DNA from: Saltatorellus ferox
Lineage (GTDB): Bacteria > Planctomycetota > UBA1135 > GCA-002686595
Direction of reading: 5' to 3'
Assembly: GCA_007751475.1 (NCBI GenBank)
Contig: CP036434.1
Location: 4,779,524 to 4,843,523 of the forward strand
DNA length: 64,000 bases
The notes below the pieces were generated by a model. That model searched no databases and was not told the origin of the DNA. It was given only the letters and a program-made list of their open reading frames with translations. Numbering within the stretch: position 1 is the stretch's first letter; each line of letters begins with the position of its first letter. Of this stretch, positions 46,701 through 55,386 are shown one piece after another. The position numbers were made by a program, and so were the translations under genes.

Positions 46701-47720
46701 CCTGGGGCCCGATTCACCGCTACCCCCATCCTCACCGGCCACGCGGGAGCGCCCGGGCAGCCATCGGGCTCTTCGGTGAGCGGAACTCCCCCGATTTCCC
46801 CCTCTCCGAACGGCACCGCTGGATCGCTTCACCACGACCTGCAGCCAGCACCCTCCCCAAGAGTGCTGGCTGATCCCATATCGCCGAGCCCGATAGCCCG
46901 CGCGCCGCTCTTCCGCAGCGTCCTACTTCCCGAAGTCCAACCGCGCCTGCCGTGGCGGCATCGGTATTCGGACCTCGGGCTCTGCCGGTGGGGAACGGCT
47001 CGGCCCTGGCGACGACGGGTCTCTCCCACCCAGCGAATCGGATGACCTCCTCGCCGCCGCTCTCACCCCCTCCAGCACCTTCCGCGCTGTCTCCGGATCT
47101 GTGATCACGGAGATCATGTGCCTGCGCCCGCGGCAGCGCGGGCAGCTGAGAACATCTTCCGAAAACACCCGCTTCAAGAGATCTGCCCAGCAGATGTATC
47201 TCTGGTCCTTCGACGGCTCCCCCGCACTCTTCGCGGCGTCTTCATCGGCGACGTCCACCTCCTTCGGCTCCTTCCGAACCACCGGACGCGGCACCACCAG
47301 ATCACGCAATGATGAGGCCGGGGCCAGCACTCCCTGATACGTCAGCTGATGCTCGCGCGGATGCGGCGCGAGCGCCGCCAGTCGAGCCATGAACTGGTAC
47401 GGCGTCATGACGAAGCCTTTGGTCCCATCACGCCAGGCCTTGCGCAGCAGCCACGAGACCATCCCATCGGGACGGACATCGAAGCGTTCCAGACTGATAG
47501 CGGGCCTCGTCACATAGCGGCAGAGCTTCTCCAGCTGCGCCCGCTGCCCCTTCCGGATCAGCGTCGCCGCATGCAACGAGAACCCGTCAGCGTTCACCAC
47601 CAGTGGAGACGGCACGTACTGACTCCCCCAACCCGACGACTGGAACGCAAGGCCGAGATCAGGGTCGATGAGGCGCTTCAGCGGGCGGCCTGCGGCCTCT
47701 CCCAACGGAATCAGCGACTT
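46655..47720 (-). mobile_element. IS91-family copy D: constant end and C-terminal 60% of transposase
   Basis: Starts ACGGATAGGAACTCCAAGCG at 46655 and runs to 47720. There the sequence leaves the IS91 consensus (after ATCAGCGACTTCA) and enters an unrelated gene. Genes are broken at both borders: the zinc-ribbon gene on the left and an AlgJ-like gene on the right. Confidence 0.9.
46923..47720 (-). pseudogene. IS91-family transposase fragment (copy D), in frame with a foreign N-terminus
   Basis: From KSLIPLGEAAGRPLKRLIDP through LCRYVTRPAISLERF, GFVMTPYQFMARLAAL and RWADLLKRVFSEDVL to the stop after RQARLDFGK. The HUH half is missing. The frame is continuous with the upstream AlgJ-like fragment, creating a chimeric 365-codon frame. 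Confidence 0.85.
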
Positions 47721-48020
47721 CAGCGTATCGCCGAGCTTCAGCATGGCCGCGGCCCAGTACGGCGCGAGCCATCGACGGACGCGGCCGCGCAGGCGAAAAT
47801 CAGTCTCGATGGCCCGGGCCAGCGAGCCGTCCCACAGCTCCAGGCCGGACTCGGCCGCCACCTGATCCCGGCGCTCCTGGCCCACGAGCTGCAGGGGCTC
47901 GGGCGCGAAGAGCACCTCGGCCGCGCCCGTGCAGACGAGGACCGCCAGGAACACGGCCGCGACGAAGGCGCGCACGGGCTGACGGCCGACGGGCTGGTCG
48001 AGTTCGACGAGGTCTTCCAT
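47721..48020 (-). pseudogene. N-terminal fragment of an AlgJ/DHHW-like membrane-anchored protein
   Basis: About 100 residues: MEDLVELDQPVGRQPVRAFV, then the membrane anchor AAVFLAVLVCTGAAEVLFAP, and SLARAIETDFRLRGRVRRWL, APYWAAAMLKLGDT. The pattern of N-terminal anchor followed by a DFRLRxR...W..P...LKLGD segment resembles the start of alginate O-acetyltransferase AlgJ/DHHW-family proteins in polysaccharide clusters. The catalytic part is missing at the IS91 junction. Family assignment rests on a short region. Confidence 0.45.
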
Positions 48021-48192
48021 GGGGTGGGTCGCCGCGGGCGGGCGCGGGCCGACATCCTATGGGAAACGCATGAAGCCTCCCGGGTGACTTCCGTCAGACA
48101 GATCGCGCCCGGATTTCTGAAGGGTCCAGGCAGATCATGGACACTCCTGTGCGGACCTCCACCGACCCGCACCTCTGGCTCTCCCCCTCGCC

Positions 48193-50289
48193 GTGACCCT
48201 CTCCCCTCCAGCCCATCGCCCAGGCGACGACGACCCGGCCGAATCCTGGCTCGAGCACCTCGACTGGATCCGCCGCTTGGCCGTGCGCCTGGCGCGGGAC
48301 GAGGCGGCCGCGGACGACCTGGTCCAGCGGACGGCGCTGGTCGCGCTGAAGCGGCAGAACGCCCTGCACGCCGCCAGGATGAGCGGCGGCGTCCGCGGCT
48401 GGCTGCGCGGGATCCTGCACAACGAGGCGCGCGCGGGCTGGCGTAAGGATCGGCACCGGGCAAATCGGGAGCGCGACCACGCCCTGGCCCGCCCGCCGAT
48501 CGCGCTCGGTCCCGGCGACGCCGACGAGCGGCTCGGCCTCACGAAACGCGTGGTGTCCGCCGTGGAGCAACTCGACGAGCCGTACCGCTCGGCCATCCTC
48601 GCGCGCTACTTCGATGGCCGCGGCGTGGCGGAGATCGCTGGCTCCCTGGGGGTCTCCCCTCGCACCGTGGAAACGCGTCTTCGGCGCGGGCGCGAGAAGC
48701 TCCGGGAGGAGCTGAGTCGCCACGACAGGTCCCACGGCACGGACACCTCTTGGGCCGCGCTCGCGCTCATCAGCTGGAGCGAAAGGCCAGCGACTTCCCT
48801 CGCCGCGACCTCCGCGGTCACCACCGCCTCCAGCGGCCTTTCCCTACTTCCCTGGCTTGCACTCATGAATGTCAAAGTCCTCCTCGGAGCAGGCGCAGCG
48901 CTCGCGGCTCTCACCATCGGCGCAGCCTGGTGGAACCTCCCCCGACCGGAGCCCGTTTTGCCGTCTAGAATCACGGCTGAGAACGCTGACCTCCCTGCCC
49001 CCACACCGCTGGCCGATGTCTCCGGGCCAGTCGTCGCGCGCGACTCGCTTCCCGAGCCTCTTACGGAGCCGGGTCCCGCGCCGACCGAGAGGCTCCGGCT
49101 CGAAGACCTTCCACCGCCGCCGGCTGGAACCCTCGACGTGTGGATCGTGGACGAAGACGACCACCCGATCGCAGGTGCCAAGATCACGCTGGTCCGGGGC
49201 CGCAAGATGTACTCCGGGTGGGCGCCTCCCAGAATTCCCGACGATGCGCTCCGGACGGAGCGCACGGTCCCGGAGGCGGTGCCTGGCCGGCCCTTCGAGC
49301 CCGTGCGATTCGAGGAACTCGAGATAGACAGCTGGCACGTCGAGGTCGTGACCCCCAAGGGAACGAAGCGGTCCGGTTCCGCTCGGCTGGAGAGAAACAA
49401 GGGGACGTCCCTTGTCTTCCACTTCGGAACCGCGGTCGTGTTCGGCTCCGTGGTGGATCCGTCGGCGGGCCGTCAACCGATCCCTGACGCGTACCTCACA
49501 CTGTCCGGCCAGCATGCTGAAACGGACGATCAAGGGCGCTACCGATTCGAAGAGCTCACCGCCGGGCAGCAAGATCTGTGGCTGATGCCAGGCGTCTGGA
49601 ACGACGTGACGGAGTCTGCCCGGCAGATCCCACGCCGCTTCGTCAAGCTCCACCTCGAGCACGGCGAAGCGCGACAGGTTGACTTTCCGCCCGCCCTCGA
49701 GAACGGTGGATCGATCCTGCGTGGCCGTGTGGTCGACGCCGACGGCGAGGTAGTCCAGTCCACTGATTTCCTGTTCCGCCGCGCCGAGATCTGGGTCAAG
49801 ACGCGGAACGAACCGCAGATGGAAGGGACCGAGGCTCCTCCCTTGGAAAGCCTGGAGCAGAGAACGACCTATGGACTGGACGGAACCTTCGAGTTCCACA
49901 TCCGATCAGGAGTCTACGAGGTTCAGATCACGTCACCCAACCACAGCAAGCGCATCCATGTCACGGAGACCGCGCCTCTCCTGCTGCGGCCGGGCGAGGT
50001 CACGACGGTCGACTACACGCTTCCTGGTATCACTCTGCGCGGCCAGCTTCCAACTGGCGTTGCAGGTCCGTCGATGGGCGAGGTCCAGCGCACCGTCGGC
50101 GCGCGCAAGCGCCACGTTACCTCGGGCGGTGGAGTCCTCAGTGGTTTTGCCGAAGAGAGTGGCGCCTTTGTGATCTATGGCCTTTCTCCCGGAGACTGGA
50201 TCGTCGAGGCTTGCCGTGGAAGTTACGAGGCCGAGCTGACGATCCATGAGGGCGACCGCGCAGCCTCGGTGCAGCTGCAGAAGAAGTAG
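48193..50289 (+). CDS. ECF-type sigma factor fused to a membrane anchor and carboxypeptidase-regulatory-like domains
   Basis: 698 residues. Residues ~17-90 form sigma region 2 (WLEHLDWIRRLAVRLARDEA, AADDLVQRTALVALKRQ, VRGWLRGILHNEARAGWRKD). Residues ~118-170 form region 4 (VEQLDEPYRSAILARYFDGR, GVAEIAGSLGVSPRTVETRL). After a linker, a hydrophobic segment at ~225-243 (MNVKVLLGAGAALAALTIGAAWW) should span the membrane. The rest (~300-698) contains beta domains of the CarboxypepD_reg type (GTLDVWIVDEDDHPIAGAKI, GSVVDPSAGRQPIPDAYLTL, ILRGRVVDADGEVV, GAFVIYGLSPGDWIVEACRG). The sigma domain would thus be tethered at the membrane with an extracytoplasmic sensor-like part. No anti-sigma gene is adjacent. 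Confidence 0.88.
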   Translation: MTLSPPAHRPGDDDPAESWLEHLDWIRRLAVRLARDEAAADDLVQRTALVALKRQNALHAARMSGGVRGWLRGILHNEARAGWRKDRHRANRERDHALARPPIALGPGDADERLGLTKRVVSAVEQLDEPYRSAILARYFDGRGVAEIAGSLGVSPRTVETRLRRGREKLREELSRHDRSHGTDTSWAALALISWSERPATSLAATSAVTTASSGLSLLPWLALMNVKVLLGAGAALAALTIGAAWWNLPRPEPVLPSRITAENADLPAPTPLADVSGPVVARDSLPEPLTEPGPAPTERLRLEDLPPPPAGTLDVWIVDEDDHPIAGAKITLVRGRKMYSGWAPPRIPDDALRTERTVPEAVPGRPFEPVRFEELEIDSWHVEVVTPKGTKRSGSARLERNKGTSLVFHFGTAVVFGSVVDPSAGRQPIPDAYLTLSGQHAETDDQGRYRFEELTAGQQDLWLMPGVWNDVTESARQIPRRFVKLHLEHGEARQVDFPPALENGGSILRGRVVDADGEVVQSTDFLFRRAEIWVKTRNEPQMEGTEAPPLESLEQRTTYGLDGTFEFHIRSGVYEVQITSPNHSKRIHVTETAPLLLRPGEVTTVDYTLPGITLRGQLPTGVAGPSMGEVQRTVGARKRHVTSGGGVLSGFAEESGAFVIYGLSPGDWIVEACRGSYEAELTIHEGDRAASVQLQKK

Positions 50290-50321
50290 CGTGAGAGGAC
50301 CGGGCGAAGAGACCACGACGG

Positions 50322-50705
50322 CTACCGATGCGTCGCCGGCAGCAGCGCCGTGAAAACATCCGGGGCCCGGAAGATGAGCCACTGGAGCGACCCGAGATAG
50401 ACGAGCCCCAGAAGCGCTCCGGCGAAGTGAGCGCGCCGCAGAGTCGCGTCGCGCCTCCGGGAAAGATGCAGTTCGCGGGCCAGTAAGCCGGCCAATAAGA
50501 GATTCAGAATCGTCAGCCCGGAGCCAAGACGGTCCCACCCAGAACCGTAGTCAGGGTCGCCGCCCACCTCGGGAAAGCGCAGAGTCGCCAGGAAGTAAAG
50601 GCTCGCAAAGCGCAGCAGCGTGCCATAGACGAGCACGGCCAGCACGACGGGTCTCAGGACCCAGTGGGCCTGGTAGAAGCGATGGGTGGAGGCGGGAAGT
50701 CTCAT
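50322..50705 (-). CDS. Small membrane protein of unknown function
   Basis: About 127 residues from MRLPASTHRFYQAHWVLRPV (an ATG at 50726 is also possible). Three to four hydrophobic segments are visible: VLRPVVLAVLVYGTLLRFASL, LTILNLLLAGLLARELHL and FAGALLGLVYLGSLQWLIF. No family recognised. It converges with the sigma-fusion gene, 32 bp between stops. Confidence 0.6.
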   Translation of the reverse strand: MRLPASTHRFYQAHWVLRPVVLAVLVYGTLLRFASLYFLATLRFPEVGGDPDYGSGWDRLGSGLTILNLLLAGLLARELHLSRRRDATLRRAHFAGALLGLVYLGSLQWLIFRAPDVFTALLPATHR

Positions 50706-50863
50706 GTTCAGAGGATACGCCTGCACGAGCCGGCCATTCAGTTCCTCGGACTCTACTCCGATAGCGCGAAGTCCGCCGCATTGCCGCCGGAAGGCAGCGC
50801 CCGTGGCAGCTTTGGGTCGGGTCCAGTACCGCCAAGAATGGCGGCCTTTCGTCAGCGTGCTAC

Positions 50864-50915
50864 ACGGATAGGAACTCCAAGCGGTGTGTCGACACGCCAG
50901 TCACCGTAGCCTGGG
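50864..50915 (-). mobile_element. IS91-family copy E: 52-bp solo terminus
   Basis: ACGGATAGGAACTCCAAGCG, the GTGTCGACAC palindrome and CCAGTCACCGTAGCCTGGG, identical to the other ends, then an abrupt change of sequence. Confidence 0.85.
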
Positions 50916-50976
50916 AATGGGCCCTCACGCGCGTCGCCGAAGTCGAGCAGGGGTTGCTCGTAGTTGCCGTCAGTGG
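50916..50976 (-). repeat. 61-bp inverted repeat, left arm (transposase fragment)
   Basis: Exact reverse complement of 52529-52589. It encodes, on the minus strand, part of an IS91-type transposase (EQPLLDFGDAREGP) of another subfamily. Confidence 0.9.
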
Positions 50977-51113
50977 TGGGGTCGTGCTGGCCATCCAGAG
51001 TGTGCTTGGGTGGCGCGGCATTTCGCGTCCAGCGGGAGTTTTCGTACTTTGGGGAACTCTCGCTAAGCTGAGATCATTTCGCGGGATAAGCTGTTGTCGC
51101 GGCTCTTTTACTC

Positions 51114-51263
51114 ATGCGACTCGACGGTTCTGTCGTCGGTCGTTGGTGGACGAGCGATTTGCTGGCCGAAGGCTATGCCAGTTCCGCGATGATGTTGTCG
51201 TTGGCCTTGTCGTCTTCATTGATTTTTGGTGGTATTCTAGATTGGAAATGTTTACTTCTTTAG
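51114..51263 (+). CDS. Possible small membrane peptide overlapping the next gene
   Basis: 49 residues: MRLDGSVVGRWWTSDLLAEG, then YASSAMMLSLALSSSLIFGG as a hydrophobic segment. It overlaps the start of 51248-52189 by 16 bp in another frame. It could be a real small protein, or the true N-terminus of the next gene separated by a frameshift. Confidence 0.35.
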   Translation: MRLDGSVVGRWWTSDLLAEGYASSAMMLSLALSSSLIFGGILDWKCLLL

Positions 51264-52189
51264 GCGCTGCGTGCGCCAACGCATCTGATCGGGGCACGGA
51301 GATTCTCGCTGTCGTGCTCAGTGCAGAAGACGAGTCGAGCCAATTGCTTGCTGAGCGTATAGTGCGCGGTGATCCTGAGTTCGTGCAGCGATTTACGTTG
51401 GCGTCTCTCTCAGTCAATGATCTGGATCCGCTTGGTGTGAAGCTTATTCGTGCAGCTGGTACCCATGTGCAGCTCCCTTGGGTGATTCGGGCGACCTCGT
51501 CATTGACGGTCCTGGGTTCACTTGTCGGAAAGCTATACGATGAGGCATTGGTTCGTTTCTTGTTGCCATTGGAACCCCATTCGGCGGTGCGATCCGAGTT
51601 GGACCAAGAGCGTTGTCAAGCAATAAGTGAAGCGCTCACGGAAGTCGGCGCGGGTTCCTTTCCTGTTGATTTCAAGAGGCGTATTGACCTGCTGAATGAG
51701 GTTGTGCGTCTCGTGCCGGAACGGGAGGCGAGAGCTCTTCTCAAGGCACCTCGTTCGAGCCTGTTCCTTGATCCACTCACTTGGAGTGTCCAACGTCTCG
51801 CAGGCGCGGATTCAAAAATGACGACTCAGGTCTTAGACGTGATCGATTGGGCGAGGGACGGTGGCCCATTTGATTCCTTATTGCCAGGTGTTAAGATCCC
51901 TGACATTAGGTGGTCGAACGGGGATACGTCTGAGGCTGCGGGCGAGTTAGGGGCGCGGGTCTGGTACGGCCGTTTCGGCTTTGGTGACGTCGAACTGCAG
52001 GTCAGCGTTCCAGGTGTGTCGCTCGATGAGTTGATTGGTGGTAGCAGCGACATGTGCCAAGTGTGGGTCGCGTTTCCGCTCGAGTCTGTCGCCCTCGGTA
52101 AGACCGTCTTGCTTGAGCGACGCAGGATGGAGTCCTTTATCGCCAACTATCTAGCCGGATTTAGGGAGCTTTCGGCGGCAGTGGACTGA
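51248..52189 (+). CDS. Hypothetical protein on a lower-GC segment
   Basis: About 313 residues from ATG 51248 (MFTSLGAACANASDRGTEIL). The frame is open further upstream to 50954, but that part reads into the transposase scrap. I recognise no family. It appears soluble and mixed alpha/beta, with QLLAERIVRGDPEFVQRFTL, IRATSSLTVLGSLVGKLYDE and SLDELIGGSSDMCQVWVAFP. Codon use is visibly less GC-biased at third positions than in neighbouring genes (many T/A-ending codons). The segment is bracketed by 61-bp inverted repeats, both suggesting recent acquisition. Confidence 0.6.
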   Translation: MFTSLGAACANASDRGTEILAVVLSAEDESSQLLAERIVRGDPEFVQRFTLASLSVNDLDPLGVKLIRAAGTHVQLPWVIRATSSLTVLGSLVGKLYDEALVRFLLPLEPHSAVRSELDQERCQAISEALTEVGAGSFPVDFKRRIDLLNEVVRLVPEREARALLKAPRSSLFLDPLTWSVQRLAGADSKMTTQVLDVIDWARDGGPFDSLLPGVKIPDIRWSNGDTSEAAGELGARVWYGRFGFGDVELQVSVPGVSLDELIGGSSDMCQVWVAFPLESVALGKTVLLERRRMESFIANYLAGFRELSAAVD

Positions 52190-52202
52190 CCCCACCATAT
52201 TC

Positions 52203-52272
52203 GCGAGCCGAACGAGCCGAACGAGCCGAACGAGCCGAACGAGCCGAACGAGCCGAACGAGCCGAACGAGCC
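52203..52272 (+). repeat. 9-bp tandem repeat (GAGCCGAAC)n
   Basis: Nearly eight perfect copies of GAGCCGAAC just after the stop of the 51248 gene. Confidence 0.9.
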
Positions 52273-52349
52273 GCGCGGGTGGGGCTGAATTCCGGCGTGA
52301 TGTGCGTCGTTCCGAACGCGTGGGCTGTCATGGCTCGGGGTATCAAACC

Positions 52350-52475
52350 CACTCGCAGTTCGGCTAAGCGGTCCCACCCTTGCCACAACCCCGAGCCCCC
52401 AGCTCGCCTAAGCGGTACCAGTGCCAGTTCGCCTAAGCGAGCCCACCCTGGCTCGCCAAAGCGGCTCCATGCCTC
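52350..52475 (+). repeat. Imperfect ~24-bp repeats containing CGCCTAAGCGG
   Basis: Four related units: TTCGGCTAAGCGGTCCCACC, CTCGCCTAAGCGGTACCAG, TTCGCCTAAGCGAGCCCACC and CTCGCCAAAGCGGCTCCAT. The last three are directly adjacent. They lie between the 9-bp array and the right 61-bp repeat. Confidence 0.7.
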
Positions 52476-52528
52476 GATCTGAGACCATCTCAGTCTGATC
52501 TGCGATCCGCGCTGCGGGAGTGGGCTCC

Positions 52529-52589
52529 CCACTGACGGCAACTACGAGCAACCCCTGCTCGACTTCGGCGACGCGCGTGAGGGCCCATT
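52529..52589 (+). repeat. 61-bp inverted repeat, right arm (transposase fragment)
   Basis: Exact inverted copy of 50916-50976. Here it continues a little further (CTTCCCGAGCCTGAAA, encoding FFPSLK), directly up to the IS91 end at 52606. Confidence 0.9.
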
Positions 52590-52605
52590 CTTCCCGAGCC
52601 TGAAA

Positions 52606-52792
52606 ACGGATAGGAACTCCAAGCGGTGTGTCGACACGCCAGTCACCGTAGCCTGGGGCCCGATTCACCGCTACCCCCATCCTCACCGGCCACGCGGGAG
52701 CGCCCGGGCAGCCATCGGGCTCTTCGGTGAGCGGAACTCCCCCGATTTCCCCCTCTCCGAACGGCACCGCTGGATCGCTTCACCACGACCTG
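52606..52792 (-). mobile_element. IS91-family copy F: 187-bp solo end, tandem with copy G
   Basis: 187 bp of constant end, ending after CACCACGACCTG and followed at once by the same end again (52793). The two 187-bp units are essentially identical. Confidence 0.9.
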
Positions 52793-54176
52793 ACGGATAG
52801 GAACTCCAAGCGGTGTGTCGACACGCCAGTCACCGTAGCCTGGGGCCCGATTCACCGCTACCCCCATCCTCACCGGCCACGCGGGAGCGCCCGGGCAGCC
52901 ATCGGGCTCTTCGGTGAGCGGAACTCCCCCGATTTCCCCCTCTCCGAACGGCACCGCTGGATCGCTTCACCACGACCTGCAGCCAGCACCCTTCCCAAGA
53001 GTGCTGGCTGATCTCATATCGCCGAGCCCGATGGCCCGCGCGCCGCTCTTCCGCAGCGCCCTACTTCCCGAAGTCCAACCGCCCCTGCCGTGGCGGCATC
53101 GGTATTCGGACCTCGGGCTCTGCCGGTGGGGAACGGCTCGGCCCTGGCGACGACGGGTCTCTCCCACCCAGCGAATCGGATGACCTCCTCGCCGCCGCTC
53201 TCACCCCCCTCCAGCACCTTCCGCGCTGTCTCCGGATCTGTGATCACGGAGATCATGTGCCTGCGCCCGCGGCAGCGCGGGCGCTTGAGAACATCTTCCG
53301 AAAACACCCGCTTCAGAAGATCTGCCCAGCGGATGTATCTCTGGTCCTTCGACCGCTCCTCCGCACTCTTCGAGCCGTCTTCATCGGCGACGTCCACATC
53401 CTTCGGCTCCTTCCGAACCACGGGACGCGGCACCACCAGATCACGCAATGATGAGGCCGGGGCCAGCACTCCCTGATACGTCAGCTGATGCTCGCGCGGA
53501 TGCGGCGCGAGCGCTGCCAGTCGAGCCATGAACTGGTACGGCGTCATGACGAAGCCCTTGGTCCCATCACGCCAGGCCTTGCGCAGCAGCCACGAGACCA
53601 TCCCATCGGGACGGACATCGAAGCGTTCCAGACTGATGGCGGGTCTTGTCACGTAGCGGCAGAGCTTCTCCAGTTGCGCCCGCTGACCCTTCCGGATCAG
53701 CGCACGCAACGAGAACCCGTCAGCGTTCACCACCAGTGGAGGCGGCACGTACTGACTCCCCCAACCCGACGACTGGAACGCAAGGCCGAGATCAGGGTCG
53801 ATTAGGCGCTTCAGCGGCTGCCCAGCACCAGCACCGAAAGGCACCAGCGACTTCACCGAGGCAGCCTTCAGGGCCGGAAAGAACGCATTCTCACGCGCGT
53901 CGCCAAAATCGAGAAGCGGCTGCTCATCAGCGCCCGCGTCCGCGTACTCCCAAGGGCGGTCGTCGCCTTTGCGTAGGGGCATACCGAGTGCGATCGGGTC
54001 GAGGGAGAAGCGCTTCAGCACACGACGGATGCGCGCGATCGCGTCGCCGTGCACACGCTCGACCTCCGCCGACGTGAGAGGATCTGCGGGCAGAAAGACG
54101 GGAGACTCGAAAGCGCTGCGCGTGACGTACACACCGTCCAGGTAGAGGGAGTGGAAGTGAACATTTAATCCCAAAG
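52793..54176 (-). mobile_element. IS91-family copy G, the longest body of the main subfamily
   Basis: Runs from the constant end through the complete spacer and transposase C-terminus to the HUH motif, breaking off at ~54176 just upstream of LGLNVHFHSLYLDG. There it abuts a second, different transposase (copy H). Confidence 0.85.
53014..54176 (-). pseudogene. IS91-family transposase, copy G (N-terminally truncated, C-terminal frameshift)
   Basis: Contains HUH (NVHFHSLYLDGVYVTR), the tyrosine region (LCRYVTRPAISLERF), GFVMTPYQFMARLAALAPHP and RWADLLKRVFSEDVL. A C6 run near 53204 (C5 in other copies) shifts the frame, replacing the normal tail by GGESGGEEVIRFAGWERPVV and so on. The N-terminal ~100 residues are absent. 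Confidence 0.85.
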
Positions 54177-54817
54177 AACGAACCGTCACGCGCATCGCCG
54201 AAGTCCAGGAGCGGCTGTTCATGCTCCACTGAGTTAGCAAACTCAGCGGCCTCTTTGTCACCGGCGCGTGGCGTCAGCCCCAGGGCGATCGGGTTCAGAT
54301 CGTACCTCTCCAGCACGCGCCGGATCCGAGCGATCACGTCGCGATGAACGCGCTGGACTTCGTCGGATTTGAGAGGGCCGGCAGGCAAGAACTCGGGGCG
54401 ATCGAACGCGCCGCGCGTCACATAGACGCCGTCCAGGTAGAGGGAGTGGTAGTGGACATTGGCTTCGAGCGCTGACCCGAATCTCTGCGTCGCGTTCACC
54501 GCTCCGGGGTGGAATTGAACGGAGTCACTGGTGGCCGTCGGAGTCACACCCTCGGGGAGCGGCTCCTGGTGCTCGAGTGCGAGCGCTGCCTTGGCCCGAC
54601 GCACGTACGACGCCGAGACGGCACGTAGATGAGCGCGCGTCACATCGCGGCAGAGGTTCGCGTCCATCGCTAGCGCCAGCCGAAGAGGCTTTGGCATCGA
54701 CAGAACCCACTGGCGAACCGGGACGTCCGGGAAGACTCGATCGACGAGGTGGGCGGCAGATTGCGCCATCTGCCGCCCGCCGCAGCGTGAGCTGGCCGGT
54801 GGGACACTACGGGGCAT
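54177..54817 (-). pseudogene. IS91-family transposase N-terminal half of a second subfamily (copy H)
   Basis: Residues read MAQSAAHLVDRVFPDVPVRQ, WVLSMPKPLRLALAMDANLC, HLRAVSASYVRRAKAALALE, then HUH (NVHYHSLYLDGVYVTRG) and LLDFGDARDGSF, where it ends at the copy G junction. This is the only place in the window with the N-terminal conserved block of the family. The preceding zinc-finger cysteines are mostly lost (only RCGGRQMA remains). It overlaps copy G functionally but not physically: both halves contain a HUH motif. Confidence 0.8.
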
Positions 54818-55386
54818 CGTAGTGGGCGCGTGGTCGGAGAGTGTGGTTCTTCATCCGCGCCAGCATGGCGGGGATGCGGCGCTTGGGAAGGTGGGACTCA
54901 CGCTTCGGTTACCCTCTCACAGACGGAACAATGGGAGCCCCGTGGAGGTGACGACCCGGGGCCGCACGGCAAACTGTCATCGGCGGCCGTCTACGCGCGC
55001 ACTCAAGGCTCGCAGAAAACGGAGGCGGTCGTCGCGCGTAACCTACTGAATCGAATGCGCTCAGTCGGATGGCCGACGTCCGAGAAGGTTGTTCGTTCAC
55101 CCTGGTTGGGATGGGGCCCTGGATGACCGGTCAATCTTCATGCAACAACGCCCAGTGGATCCCGGACGAGGGGGGGGCCGGCTGGGTCGAAACTCCGAGC
55201 TGTGGACTCGGGACCGGTGGGCGAACACACCGTACGCCTATGGCTCCCCGGATACGAAGCCCATGAGCAGAGCGTGCGAGTCCGAGAGGGCAAGCGCCGA
55301 TGGGTCAGAGCAACGATCACACCCACGGGATAGGAAGCCGCCGCGTAAGGCTGCCGAGCTCGACGATGCAGGTCAAAGGGGGTTTG
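54818..55386. other. Relic region with an IS5 scrap, no gene
   Basis: Between copy H and the FG-GAP gene. Bases 55025-55110 on the plus strand encode VVARNLLNRMRSVGWPTSEK, homologous to the end of the IS5 relic at 15724. The rest is unassigned. Confidence 0.5.

Larger units (their letters stand above)
50727..51113. other. Junction region: host DNA, an IS91 end and a transposase scrap
   Basis: 50864-50915 is only the outer 52 bp of the constant IS91 end. It is followed directly by 61 bp of a transposase fragment (50916-50976) and then by lower-GC DNA. No gene is supported before 51114. Confidence 0.6.

Noticed and set aside
52203..52272. CRISPR-like array
   Set aside because: The units are contiguous 9-mers with no spacers and there are no cas genes.
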